Source: Marsupella aquatica
Lineage: Eukaryota; Marchantiophyta
DNA: 64,000 bases
Assembly: GCA_973895155.1 (NCBI GenBank)
Contig: OZ316894.1
Span: 310,001-374,000 of the forward strand
Reading direction: 5' to 3'
The translations under genes and the position numbers were made by a program. Positions within the stretch are counted from its first letter, which is position 1; the number at the start of each line of letters is the position of its first letter. The notes under the pieces were generated by a model that worked only from the letters and a program-made list of their open reading frames with translations, did not search any database and was not told the DNA's origin. Of this stretch, positions 45,321 through 56,201 are shown piece after piece.

Positions 45321-47629
45321 CTGCAAAATATAAAAGAAACCAAAATTAAGAATGTATTATTGGATGGTGGTTCAACAGTTAATTTAATGAGCTAACAATC
45401 CTTGTAGAATTCACAATCTCCTAAGAATTACTTGTCGTAGTGGCTTCGGATTGCTGAATTGCTATAGTTGCTTCTCGGGGAGTTGGTATCGAGCTGTGCG
45501 TAGCTACATGCTGACGAATCCAGTGATCCCTGTTAGGTTCGCGTTACCACTTTTACACGGCCTCTCGTCATGTCCTTTGGGCAGAGAATTCCTAGTAAGG
45601 CCCTAGCTATACTGGATGTTCTTCTGCGTTTCGACCTTAGATTGCTGGGCAACTATACTTCTCACCTCTGGGCGCCCAAGGAAGCGGGACAGAATCTCTT
45701 TTTCAGCCCGGGATACTGTCCATCCTGGTTCAAGTCCTGCTCATTTCTTGCATGACGTCTCCTGCTGCCCGTCTCCTGATTTCCCGTTACAATCTAGATC
45801 AATTTTGTTGCCACTTGCTTCAACTTGTTGTTCTGAACGAATTGTCGAGCCTGCCCAATTTGCTACTTACACGGTCTGATAACACTTGTTCGGCAGTTCT
45901 TCTTTGAAGAAATGTCGTCAATTCTTCGTTTGGTATGCAGGACACTTCAGTTGGAAAGGGTTCTTTCTTGGAGGGCGATAAACAAGAGCACTCGCGCCAT
46001 AGTTTTTCAGAGGGCAATGTGCAGGTATGACGGTGGGTTGCTTTGGGGTTTGGATGGAAGATCTTCTCATACTTTTTCTTCTCAAAACTTGTGATTCTCA
46101 AGTTTTGATGGCAAAGCTGGGATGATTCGTAAAAGAGTCCAGCAGGAGGAATTGATCCTGGAGAAGATACCGCTACTGCTATGCTTCTAGGGCTTCCTCC
46201 AACTGTTACGCTGAGCTGAGATTCCTCTGCCCGGGCAAGGTTTCCCCAACAGAGCCTTCGCGTAATGAATATTCTTTCCTTAGTCCATGGGAAGGAAAGA
46301 TGAGACTTGAAATTTGAGGGCTCTGCAAGATTGCACTACTTAGACTGATTTGAACCTTTGTCAAACAGGTAAGATCGTATTTCTCAAAACTGTACCATTG
46401 AGCTCCGTATTCCCGGCACGGGAACGGAGCTGACTCGATGGAACTTTTGGATATGGACCGCTTTAGGCAACAGTCCTCAGCCAGGTATGATTAATTTTGT
46501 ATGCATGTCATTTTGTTGGATTTGATGTGACCAAACGACCTTGAATACATTCTCAACAAAGACGTTTGATTTGCAGAGTTTATCCTTCATCATCCGGTTT
46601 GATTGGTATTGGCATCCGCCATTGTTCTTGTACACGGCCTTCAGGTATTGAGACTGAAGAGCGATTTCAACGTTATGCGTACCTACTTTTAAACAGAAAC
46701 TCTTGTTCCAGCACCACGGTGTGACATTTATAGTTGCGGGAATTTCCTGCTATGAGGCTTATGTGATCAAGACTTGAGTTGAACTTCAAGATTGATTCCT
46801 TTTTCGTGTTCAGAAGCACAGGGTGGGTTGGGGGGGGTGGGGGGGGAGGGGAGGGGAGGGGAGGGGAGGGGAGGCTGTTACATTCATGTCGTATGTGTCT
46901 CTTCACGGATTGTATAAGAGCCAAGTTCAAGAATGATGGATAGCCTTTATTTCTGAATTGTAGGAGAGGGAGGGAAGCGCTTTCACGTTCATGTCATCTG
47001 TGTCTAATCACGATGGATTCTACAGATGATGGCTAGGCTTTATTTCTAAGTAGTCTCTTTTCAGAAACCTGAGATTCTGGTTTGTGTATAGCGCAGAAAG
47101 GACAGTGTAGGCAACTTACAAATGAACGCCTGTCAAGATGCCCTAAGAGTCTGTCCTGTACACAACCCAAGGATAACATGTGACTTCTGGCTGAAGTATT
47201 TTAGTACCAATTCGATAGGCTCTTGACTCTGTCCTTTCTGTGGGTACAGTGAAATACGGGAGAAGGAACGAGCTTGTTGATACCTGGATATGCCTTTCAC
47301 AATTATTTCAATATTCTATTCTAAGATCATTGCATTCTTGACAGATAGCCGTTACTCTCAGTTGGAAAGGAGTCATTTAACTTTTGCAAGTTATCTGTAC
47401 CAAAGTTCACAGCAGAGCAAGGGAGACAAGAAAATACATCTTTGGACGGAGGTAGGAATGCACCCTAGAACTCGAGAGGCTTACCGGTCTGCTATCCATT
47501 TCTGAACACTCATTGTAGAAAGATCACTGGAAACATAGTCGTCAAGAAATAACTACAAATTCATTGCACCTCGTGGAATCTCCTGGATTTTATCCTGGTA
47601 GCAGATCTGATCGTGGATTGTGGTGCTGA
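45321..47629. other. Upstream region of the PPR gene
   Basis: No protein gene can be supported. A G-rich tract (GGGTTGGGGGGGTGGGG then repeated GAGGG) lies at about 46824-46873 and could form a G-quadruplex. In-frame stops upstream of the PPR frame end at 47629. The region probably carries the promoter and 5' leader of the PPR gene, possibly with a leader intron, but no splice pair was pinned down. Confidence 0.4.
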
Positions 47630-47821
47630 CAGAGGAAGCCCAGAGCACCTGAGTTCAATCAGAAGTTGACAAGACTAGCACTTTGGGTGGATGGATGGTC
47701 AACCCCAGCGTGGGTTAAGGCAAGGGCGAATTTGGTTACTCACTGCAGATTTCCATCTAATGTTAGTTATTGCACGAGAGATCGGTCTCAAGTCACTGCA
47801 AAAGGGATTGGCAGTAGGCAT

Positions 47822-50800
47822 ATGCATCCTGGTACCACGGGTCAAACAATTGCTATGTTGAAAGATCGTCTACAGCGAGGCATTGCTATAGACTCGTACA
47901 CATATGTTAAAGTTCTGCAAATGTGCTTGCAACAGAAAAACCTTTCAGGAGCCAAGCAAATTCATGATTGCATCATCGAGAGTGGAATTCACGAAAATCC
48001 ATATGTGGCAAACACGCTTTTGAATGTGTATATCAAATGCGGAGGTTTATCGGATGCACGTAGAGTTTTTGATGAAATTCAGAAGAAGAGTGTTATTACT
48101 TGGACCAGCATGATTGCGGGATACGCTAGGAGTGATCATGCTGAATCTGCACTCGAAATTTTCAATCTAATGCGCCAAGAAGGCGTGAAGCCGAATGAGA
48201 TCACGTATCTGAGCATCCTGAATGCATGTTCAAGCCCATTAGCTCTCAATTGGGGAAAACAAATTCATCAGGGTATTCGACATGCCGGCTTTGAATCGGA
48301 CGTGCGTGTAGGGTCTGCTCTCGTACTGATGTACGCTAAATGTGGGTGCATCACCGAGGCAAGGAAAGTTTTTGAAAAGTTGACTAATCGAAATGTCATT
48401 ACATGGAATGTTATGATTGGAGCATGTGCAGAACGTGGTGATGGTGTGGAAGCATATCGACTATTCCTCCAAATGAGACGGGATGGCTTCGAACCAAATG
48501 CAATCACCTATACGAGCATCCTGAATGCATCCGCATGTGATGGGGGTCTGGGATGGGTGAAGGACGTTCATGGCCACGCTAGGAAAGCGGGACTGGAGTC
48601 AGATTTGCGTGTGGGCTCTGCGCTGGTTCACATGTATGCAGAGAGTGGCAGCATAGGTGACGCCCGACTGGTTTTTGACAGAATGGAGAAACGCGATGTA
48701 GTCACATGGACTGTAATGATCGGTGGACTTGCACAACACGGAAGTGGGCATGAAGCTTATCGATTGCTTCTCCAGATGCGACGGGAAGGCTTCGAACCAA
48801 ACGCAGTCACTTATGTGAGCATCCTGAATGCGTCTGCAAGTGCGGGGTCTTTGGAGTGGGTGAGGGAGGTTCATGGGCATGCTAGCAAAGCGGGATTGGA
48901 GTCAGACTTGCGTGTGGGCACTGCACTGGTCCACATGTATGCAAAGAGTGGCAGTATAGATGACGCCCGACTTGTTTTTGAGAGAATGGAGAAACACAAT
49001 GTAGTCGCATGGAACGTAATGATCGGGGGACTTGCACAACATGGATGTGGGCATGAAGCATATCGATTTTTTCTCCAAATGAGACGCGAAGGCTTCGAAC
49101 CAAATGCAATCACTTATGCGAGCATCCTGAATGCATCTGCAAGTGCGGGGGCTTTGGAGTGGGTGAAGGAGGTTCATGGCCACGCTAGCAAAGCCGGACT
49201 GGAGTCGGATTTGCGTGTGGGTAGTGCACTCCTTCACATGTATGCGAAGATTGGCAGTATAGATGATGCCCGACTGGTCTTTGACAGAATGGAGAAACGC
49301 GATGTAATCACATGGAACGTAATGATCGGGGGACTTGCACAACATGGATGTGGGCATGAAGCATATCGATTTTTTCTCCAAATGAGACGCGAAGGCTTCG
49401 AACCAAATGCAATCACTTATGCGAGCATCCTGAATGCATCTGCAAGTGCGGGGGCTTTGGAGTGGGTGAAGGAGGTTCATGGCCACGCTAGCAAAGCCGG
49501 ACTGGAGTCGGATTTGCGTGTGGGCAATGCACTCGTTCACATGTATGCGAAGATTGGCAGTATAGATGATGCCCGACTGGTCTTTGACAGAATGGAGAAA
49601 CGTGATGTAATCACATGGAATGTAATGATAGGAGGGCTTGCACAACATGGATCTGGGCATGAAGCATATCGAATGTTTCTTGAAATGAGACGCCAAGGCT
49701 TCGAACCAAATGAAATCACTTATGTGACCATCCTGAATGCATCTGCAAGTGCGGGGGCTTTGGAGTGGGTGAAGGAGGTTCATGGCCACGCTAGCAAAGC
49801 CGGACTGGAGTCCAATTTGCGTGTGGGTAGTGCACTCGTTCACATGTATGCAGAGAGTGGCAGTATAGCTGACGCCCGACTTGTTTTTAACAGAATGGAG
49901 AAACGCGATGTAATCACATGGAATGTAATGATAGGAGGGCTTGCACAACATGGATCTGGGCATGAAGCATATCGGTTGTTTCTCCAAATGAGACGGGAAG
50001 GCTTTGAACCAGATGCATTCACTTATGCGAGTATTCTGAATGCATCTGCAAGTGCGGGGGCTTTGGAGTGGGTGAAGGAGGTTCATGGCCACGCTAGCAA
50101 AGCCGGACTAGAGTCGGATTTGCGTGTGGGTAGTGCACTCGTTCACATGTATGCGAAGATTGGCAGTATATACGATGCCCGACTGGTCTTTGACAGAATG
50201 GAGAAACGCGATGTAATCACATGGACTGTAATGATAGGAGGGCTTGCACAACATGGATCTGGGCATGAAGCATATCGGTTGTTTCTCCAAATGAGACGGG
50301 AAGGCTTTGAACCAGATGCATTCACTTATGCGAGTATTCTGAATGCATCTGCAAGTGCGGGGGCTTTGGAGTGGGTGAAGGAGGTTCATGGCCACGCTAG
50401 CAAAGCCGGACTGGAGTCCAATTTGCGTGTGGGTAGTGCACTCGTTCACATGTATGCAGAGAGTGGCAGTATAGCTGACGCCCGACTTGTTTTTAACAGA
50501 ATGGAGAAACGCGATGTAGTCACTTGGAACATAATGATCGGTGGACTTGCACAACACGGATATGGGCAGGAAGCCCTGGAACTTTTCAGACAAATGAATG
50601 CAGACCATGTGAAGCCCACCGAGACGTCATTCATAGCTGTGTTGTTAGCCTGTTCTCATGGAGGCCTTGTTGATGATGGCCGTAGAATCTTTTCTGCTAT
50701 GACGCAAGATTATGGTATCGAGCGTACTGTTTTTCACTATACCCTCATGGTGGATATTCTTGGGCGGGCGGGACACGTGGAAGAAGCAAAGCAGTTGATC

Positions 50801-51439
50801 AGTGAGATGCCGATCGAACCAGATGATGTAACTTGGACAGCCTTGCTTGGGGCTTGTAGAACTTACGGTAACGTGGAGCTGGGCGAACTGGCCGCTAACG
50901 AGCTTTTCAAGTTGGAACCCGGTAAGGCCTCTACATATGTGCTGCTCTCCAATATCTATGCTGCAGCTGGGAAGTGGGAGAAGGTGTCATCTGTGCGCAC
51001 TATGATGCAAGAGAGAGGTGTTCGGAAGGAGCCAGGACGTAGCTGGATCGAAGTTCATAACAAGATCCATGAATTTGTGGTGGGGGATACATCTCACCCA
51101 GAAGCGGAGGCGATCTATACTGAGCTGAATAAATTGAGTGAAAAACTGAAGGCGGAAGGCTACATTCCGGATACCCAGCTTGTATTGCATGATATCAATG
51201 AAGAGGATAAAGAGCTAGCCCTTTGCTCTCATAGTGAGAAGTTGGCTATTGCTTACGGACTTATGCACCTGCCTTGGGGAGAACCTATTCGTGTAAGTAA
51301 GAACCTTCGGGTGTGTTCAGATTGCCACTCAGCAACCAAGTATATCTCTAAGGTGACCGGACGCGAGATTATTGCAAGGGATGCAAATCGGTTCCACCAT
51401 TTTAAAGATGGAATGTGTTCTTGTGGTGATTACTGGTGA
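47822..51439 (+). CDS. PPR protein of the PLS-DYW class (RNA editing factor)
   Basis: This intronless 1205-residue protein is predicted to bind single-stranded organelle RNA and to deaminate a cytidine. The frame is open from 47630, but the first in-frame ATG is at 47822. After a short leader come an L-S pair, then nine P-motifs in P(35)-L(35)-S(31) order; the last triplet is the variant that precedes the E region. Seven triplets, 48395-50515, are exact 303-bp tandem units. The tail has EPGRSWIE (the PG box), HSEKLAIAYG (HxE, zinc and proton transfer), CSDCHSATKYIS (CxxCH) and HHFKDGMCSCGDYW at the C-terminus, so all expected DYW deaminase residues are present. No organelle signal is obvious in the first 50 residues, so a missed upstream exon is possible. 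The sequence style is very like moss (Physcomitrium) PPR-DYW proteins. This is the only clearly intact host gene in the window. Confidence 0.93.
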   Translation: MHPGTTGQTIAMLKDRLQRGIAIDSYTYVKVLQMCLQQKNLSGAKQIHDCIIESGIHENPYVANTLLNVYIKCGGLSDARRVFDEIQKKSVITWTSMIAGYARSDHAESALEIFNLMRQEGVKPNEITYLSILNACSSPLALNWGKQIHQGIRHAGFESDVRVGSALVLMYAKCGCITEARKVFEKLTNRNVITWNVMIGACAERGDGVEAYRLFLQMRRDGFEPNAITYTSILNASACDGGLGWVKDVHGHARKAGLESDLRVGSALVHMYAESGSIGDARLVFDRMEKRDVVTWTVMIGGLAQHGSGHEAYRLLLQMRREGFEPNAVTYVSILNASASAGSLEWVREVHGHASKAGLESDLRVGTALVHMYAKSGSIDDARLVFERMEKHNVVAWNVMIGGLAQHGCGHEAYRFFLQMRREGFEPNAITYASILNASASAGALEWVKEVHGHASKAGLESDLRVGSALLHMYAKIGSIDDARLVFDRMEKRDVITWNVMIGGLAQHGCGHEAYRFFLQMRREGFEPNAITYASILNASASAGALEWVKEVHGHASKAGLESDLRVGNALVHMYAKIGSIDDARLVFDRMEKRDVITWNVMIGGLAQHGSGHEAYRMFLEMRRQGFEPNEITYVTILNASASAGALEWVKEVHGHASKAGLESNLRVGSALVHMYAESGSIADARLVFNRMEKRDVITWNVMIGGLAQHGSGHEAYRLFLQMRREGFEPDAFTYASILNASASAGALEWVKEVHGHASKAGLESDLRVGSALVHMYAKIGSIYDARLVFDRMEKRDVITWTVMIGGLAQHGSGHEAYRLFLQMRREGFEPDAFTYASILNASASAGALEWVKEVHGHASKAGLESNLRVGSALVHMYAESGSIADARLVFNRMEKRDVVTWNIMIGGLAQHGYGQEALELFRQMNADHVKPTETSFIAVLLACSHGGLVDDGRRIFSAMTQDYGIERTVFHYTLMVDILGRAGHVEEAKQLISEMPIEPDDVTWTALLGACRTYGNVELGELAANELFKLEPGKASTYVLLSNIYAAAGKWEKVSSVRTMMQERGVRKEPGRSWIEVHNKIHEFVVGDTSHPEAEAIYTELNKLSEKLKAEGYIPDTQLVLHDINEEDKELALCSHSEKLAIAYGLMHLPWGEPIRVSKNLRVCSDCHSATKYISKVTGREIIARDANRFHHFKDGMCSCGDYW
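48395..50515 (+). repeat. Seven exact 303-bp coding repeats in PPR gene
   Basis: Seven head-to-tail units of exactly 303 bp each encode one 101-residue P-L-S triplet. Units 3 and 4 (49001-49303 and 49304-49606) are almost identical, as are the P and L parts of units 6 and 7 (49910-50212 and 50213-50515). The S-motifs of units 5 and 7 are identical in protein. The mosaic points to recent unequal exchange or gene conversion. Confidence 0.95.
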
Positions 51440-52873
51440 ACCCAGATTGAAAGCTGTGTTGGGCTGGCTGGAAAGTGGCTTCAAATCAGTAGTCACTGGC
51501 AGCGCAGATACAATCAGGTTTTGGGTGTCGCAATTCTGTAACATTAATTTTGAGATTCTGCAATTGGGGGTCGTACCTAGCCCTCTTCTGGCTGAAAGAC
51601 CATTTTATGTAAGAGAAATGTCACGCAAGTTTCGTTTTGAGTGTCGAAATTATAGGTGCTTGAAATCAAGCTGTTGGCTTGATATGTAGAAACCTCTTTT
51701 GACATCTTAGTTGAGTATTGTCCTTAGATCAAAAGAAGAGTTTGCATACAGTAGCTGCCTTGCTGTGAACATGGTACTGGAAGGGAACTCACATTGGTGA
51801 CAGGAGACGAAAATCAAGGGCATAAAGATCAAATGCGCGGATGGCGACCTCCACCAGCAGAAAACTTCAAGCAATGAGTCTTCGAGTTCATCGACTTGCA
51901 GGAAGCCTTTGGCCGAGACTGATGGATGTATTCAGATCTTCGAATACATCCATGTCGAAGATTAGATAATTCAATTCTAGTAAAGTGGCCATGTTCTTCT
52001 GTTTCAAAGGGAGTTGACAGTCTGGATTCGACCAAAACGATATGAAGTTCCATCTCCATCTCAACTGTCTGAGCTTCTCAGATTCGCAAGATACGGTCGT
52101 GAAACGTGCTGGAAAGCTTGTTAGCTACTCTGGGGTTAGGGAAGGCGTAAGGGAATAATTCTCAAATGACGCGAGAATGGAATGCACTGTACAGTACTAT
52201 CGTGAAGGATTATCGGACAAGGCAGGAAAGTGGACTGTATTTGCAGTAGAAACTTTGCTACGTTGACGGCATGATTGAATCCGAAAACTCATAGACCGTG
52301 CGCGTGAACGTAGAAGGGAGCATAGTTCTGCAAGGAATAGTGGAGTAGCATGCGTCTGTTGCTTCTGGTGGGCCCATGCCTACTTCAAGAAAATACATTC
52401 ATGTGTAGAAGGTCTTGAGAGAGAAGTAATAGCAATCAGAGCATTAGGTAAGTATTCAAATGAAGGAGAACACCTTGCTATCATAAAAACTCCTGCTGTT
52501 ACCATAGTAGCTGCGCTTAATCTGTTATCTCTTCCTTTTGACTTGAATTTGCTTGGGTGAGATGTTGAAGACGTCTGGTGGAAAGACAACATTCTTCCTT
52601 TGAATTAATCCAAAAACAGTCAGGCAGCAATCAACCACTAAATTTAATGTTCTTGACACTGGAATGCCAATCTGGCAGTTGTTTTCCTCAATCCTCGGCT
52701 GTCAATTCAATGAGAAAACAGGAAATTTTTGCTAGCGACACTGGAAATGGCTAGCGAGGCGGACCTGATTGGTCGGGAAATAAGTCACAATGACCAATAT
52801 CTGATTAATCTTTGACCTCCGTCTGAATAATTCGCATTGCAAATGTGGACCTCCTCCACATATTTAAAAGCTG
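51440..52873. other. 3' flank of the PPR gene
   Basis: No gene can be supported. Short frames at 51372-51689 and 51829-52592 have no recognisable product. The interval probably holds the 3' untranslated region of the PPR gene, followed by intergenic DNA up to the second Copia LTR. Confidence 0.45.
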
Positions 52874-53013
52874 CTGTAACCTAAGGTTAAGTCTACTCCA
52901 AATCATGGTGTAACCACTAACCTAAGGTAGTTACTACAACCACCTGAGTAACTACCTCTATGTATATATGTTTCCCTACATGAATGAGAAGACTATTCTA
53001 TGTAGTACTCAAT
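52874..53013 (+). repeat. Copia 5' LTR (second element)
   Basis: About 140 bp with a TATA-like ATGTATATATG segment near 52963, ending just before the conserved CGTTATCAGCA at 53014. The start is assigned from the TGTAACC terminus and is approximate, because the partner LTR lies outside the window. Confidence 0.6.
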
Positions 53014-53503
53014 ACGTTATCAGCATGAGTAGGCTCGACATTCAATTTTTTCCTTTAGAAGTGAGAATTAGATGTGGAGGGGTCTCCTTACGAAATTATA
53101 CACAGATCTCTGTAAATTTCTGTCGAAAATTGGCATGAGATTTGGATTGCAAATTAGTCCATTCCCCACATAGGCGATTCCATCCCACCAAACATTCACC
53201 GCCTAATGATATCGCCAACCAATTTCACCAATCTCCATAACTTTATTCAAGGATACAATCGAACATCCGAGCAATCTCCCCGAGCACATCCAAGGCAGCC
53301 AATCCTCAAATCCGGACAGCGTTGAATGCTACTACAAACAGCTGAGTGAGAAATGTCTACCCAATAATAACTCCGGGACAAGGAAACGAGAAAGGTGAAG
53401 GCGCAAATTACAAAAGATAAGTGACTTTCCCATTTTACTGTATCTCATACAGTGATCATTCAATTGAGAATCACAAATTCCCCTCAATCTTTGGACACCC
53501 ACA

Positions 53504-55302
53504 ATGACCACAAATACTATCGAAAAACTCTACTTCCAAGCATTGAATATAGACGGATCCAACTATTTATCTTGGTCTCTAGATATCGAAGAACACCTTG
53601 CCTCTAGAGATCTGCAAGCCACCATTCTAACGGATGCCGGTCCGACTTTGCAGCAGAAGGCTAAAGCCTCAATTCTAATTAGACATCACCTTGTAGACTC
53701 CCTAAAACGCCAGTACATGAATGAATATATTCCCCGCACCCTCTGGGATGACCTACACTCAAGATTTGACCACACACGCACAATTTTTCTACCTGTAGCA
53801 AGGCATGACTGGGTTAATCTTAGAGTTCAAGACCACAAAACTATTGTCGATTACAACAGCAAACTATTTAGAATAGTTGCACAATTGGCCATCTGCGGAC
53901 AACTAGTGGGAGATGAAGAGCAGATTGAGAAAACATTGTCCACATTCCACTCCACCAACCTAGTCCTATCCACACAATACAGGAACATGAACTTCACTAA
54001 ATATTCCGAGTTGATCTCACATAGGCTGTTGGCCAAAAAACATCAACTATTACTACTACAAAACACAAAAACAAGACCCCCAGGCACACTCCCACCACAA
54101 CCAAATACAGAAACACATTACAATGTACAAGAGAGGGAAAACGGGACCTCATTTGGTGGGAGAGGGGGCAGTAGAGGGAGAGCGCCCCAAACGGGCCGAG
54201 GAAACAACTTTAGACGCGATAGCAGAAGCAATACATGCCAAGGAAGGGGTCGTGGAAGACCTAGGTTCAGCGGCAACAATTATCAGAATACCTAGAGATA
54301 ATAGCAACCCACAACGAACGAGAACTCTGGACCTCAGGGGGTTAACTTAGTGTATATTTTGGGGTACCACGTGCGATCCTAGCCTAATATAAACACATCT
54401 ATTTTATAACGGGAATATTCCAAAAATATTCTCTATTTTCAATACTAATGACCTATTTGACTTTATAAAAGGTATGTATTAGAGAATATTCTATAAATAT
54501 GAGTTTATAATACCTTCTTTTGCTTTCTATGATTTTTAATTTTTTTAGCTAATTTCTATGAAAAATATCTATTTTGGATCGCTCGTGGTTCCTAAAATTG
54601 TTCATAGTCAAGCCCCCGAGCCCAGGACAGACACAACCCCACAACAACAAGAGATAAATTCAAAAACCCTCCAACTTGTTTTCAATGTGGAACGAAAGGG
54701 CACTTACAGAAAAACTGTAGAGCCCCAGCACACCTGGCAACATTATATAAACAAAGTTTAAACACAACACAATTCGAAACCCACGGTGTCTTCCTTGAAT
54801 CCGCATAAACATTACCAGAAATGCACCTCATAGCACACCATCCCACACTACCAGAGTTGGATGACCCACACTCATGTATTGTGACAGCGGAACCTCCCAC
54901 TCCATCCTGAGGAATAGATAGTACTTTAGAGAAATAACAACTTCACAACGGAGGGTCACCACCATAATGGGCCAACACCAAATCAAAGAAGGATATGGCC
55001 CAGCCACAATCATCTTACCTCGAGGCACAGTTATCCAAATAAAATCAGCAATCTATGCACCAAGAGCAATGAGGAACCTCCTCAGTTTCAAAGACATCTG
55101 AGCCAACGGCCTACATATTCCTACAAATATGATAAACACACAAGAAGTATTACACGTTATTGCACTGACACCTAATGGGACAGAAACAAAAGAGACCCTC
55201 GTGGCCTACCCCCTCGGTTTTGATAAAACCAAAATACACTGCTTTCACATAGAATCACATACCAACCTGATTATAGAGATCTGGCATAGAAGATTGGGTC
55301 AC
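53504..55302 (+). pseudogene. Copia gag-protease-integrase fragment
   Basis: ATG 53504 opens a 263-residue gag closely related to that of the first Copia (MTTNTIEKLYFQALNIDG against MAANTIEKLYFQALSIGG). TAG at 54293-54295 ends the frame. After MITE copy C come the zinc knuckle CFQCGTKGHLQKNC (about 54675-54716) and the protease CDSGTSHSIL (about 54878-54907), with several further stops and phase changes. Then LLSFKDI is followed by TGA (55099-55101), ANGLHI and the start of the integrase finger (WHRRLGH). The TGA stands at the same codon as the TGA of the first Copia. Confidence 0.85.
54333..54620. mobile_element. MITE, CTCGGGGG family, copy C
   Basis: A 288-bp element with ends CTCAGGGGGTTAACTTAG and the inverse TAGTCAAGCCCCCGAG. 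The flanking 8-mers CTCTGGAC (54325-54332) and CCCAGGAC (54621-54628) agree at six of eight bases, so this is an older insertion with a decayed duplication. It interrupts the gag of the second Copia. It resembles copy B in the opposite orientation. Confidence 0.8.
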
Positions 55303-56190
55303 TGTCACGTCGTCGGCGTCGGCCTTAACTCGGGCTTCGACTTAGACGGGCACATTCTTCGTAACAATGAGGGTTCGGGCAGGGAGGGAAGCACGTAATG
55401 CACCTAATTCGTGTAAACTAGCGCTAAGTGCGCCTACTGTTAGATACGGACACATCCTAGGTATGGTTTGTGTTCCGCCGCCGGAACGTACCTTAGTCGA
55501 TAGCAGGATCGACCCTGGCTTAAGGGCTTCTAAACCTTCGTGCTGTCCGCCTTCGATCCGGATTTGATAATACAGGTCCTCAACCCGTGCTCACAACCAC
55601 TTACCCGCAAGCTGCACCCCGTGCACGACTCGGGTAGTGCGTTCGGCCCGACGTTGTCGCCTATACACAAGATTCACACTTACACATACACGCACAAGCA
55701 TACAATCTCGATTTACACGAAGGAAGTAGTGGGAAAGGATTTTACTACAAAGGGGACATATGCGTACACTTGATTGACCCGACAGCCCTGGAGTGAACAG
55801 GTTCAAGGCCGAGGGTGTACACTACAACGGAGCCCGGCTCCGCACTCGCCCAGCGAGCTTAGTCCTACCCCCTCCCCTTGATACTCTTCCACTCCCAGAG
55901 GTCGGGACTCCTCGCACATACCGCGGATGTCCAAGTTGAAACTAAAAACCCCCCCCCTTGCCTCTACCGAGGGGTGCACTAAATACTACGGCCGAGGAAC
56001 GGGGTGGCCTCCCCGTTCGAAGATTCGCTAACTGAGGTCCTAACTAAGCTGACTGTCAGGCCGAAAAATGGCTGTGTCTTATTAGAAGGTACTAATCTAC
56101 GCAGGCTGGACAACATGGCAGTGCTGCTGTAACTAAGGCAGGTGCCTGTCCCAATAGCCTAACTTAGCTATTCCTAACCCTACTCTAATC
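55303..56190 (-). repeat. Gypsy 3' LTR region
   Basis: Starts TGTCACGTCGTCGG. The right boundary is approximate, as the partner LTR is cut by the window; a C-run at about 55948-55956, complementary to a polypurine tract, could mark the true LTR edge. Confidence 0.7.
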
Positions 56191-56201
56191 CTACTCCGCC
56201 G

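Larger units (their letters stand above)
52874..55302 (+). mobile_element. Second Copia element, 5' part, split by Gypsy
   Basis: A short 5' LTR (about 52874-53013, TGTAACC...CAATA) is followed by ACGTTATCAGCATGAG, matching the presumed primer-binding site of the first Copia. The gag-protease-integrase frame follows. The element is cut in the integrase finger (IWHRRLGH, 55302) by the Gypsy LTR, and the rest should lie right of the window. MITE copy C interrupts gag. Confidence 0.85.

Noticed and set aside
45321-47629. Exons of another host gene upstream of the PPR gene
   Set aside because: Several 60-90 residue frames were inspected, but none had a known motif or paired splice sites.
47666-47821. 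N-terminal extension of the PPR protein from a TTG
   Set aside because: There is no in-frame ATG before 47822 and the extra residues match no PPR motif. I start the protein at the ATG, while noting that an upstream exon is possible.
48902-50092. Long minus-strand open frame of 396 residues opposite the PPR gene
   Set aside because: It repeats every 101 residues exactly with the PPR units and has no recognisable domain. It is an antisense shadow kept open by the tandem repeats.
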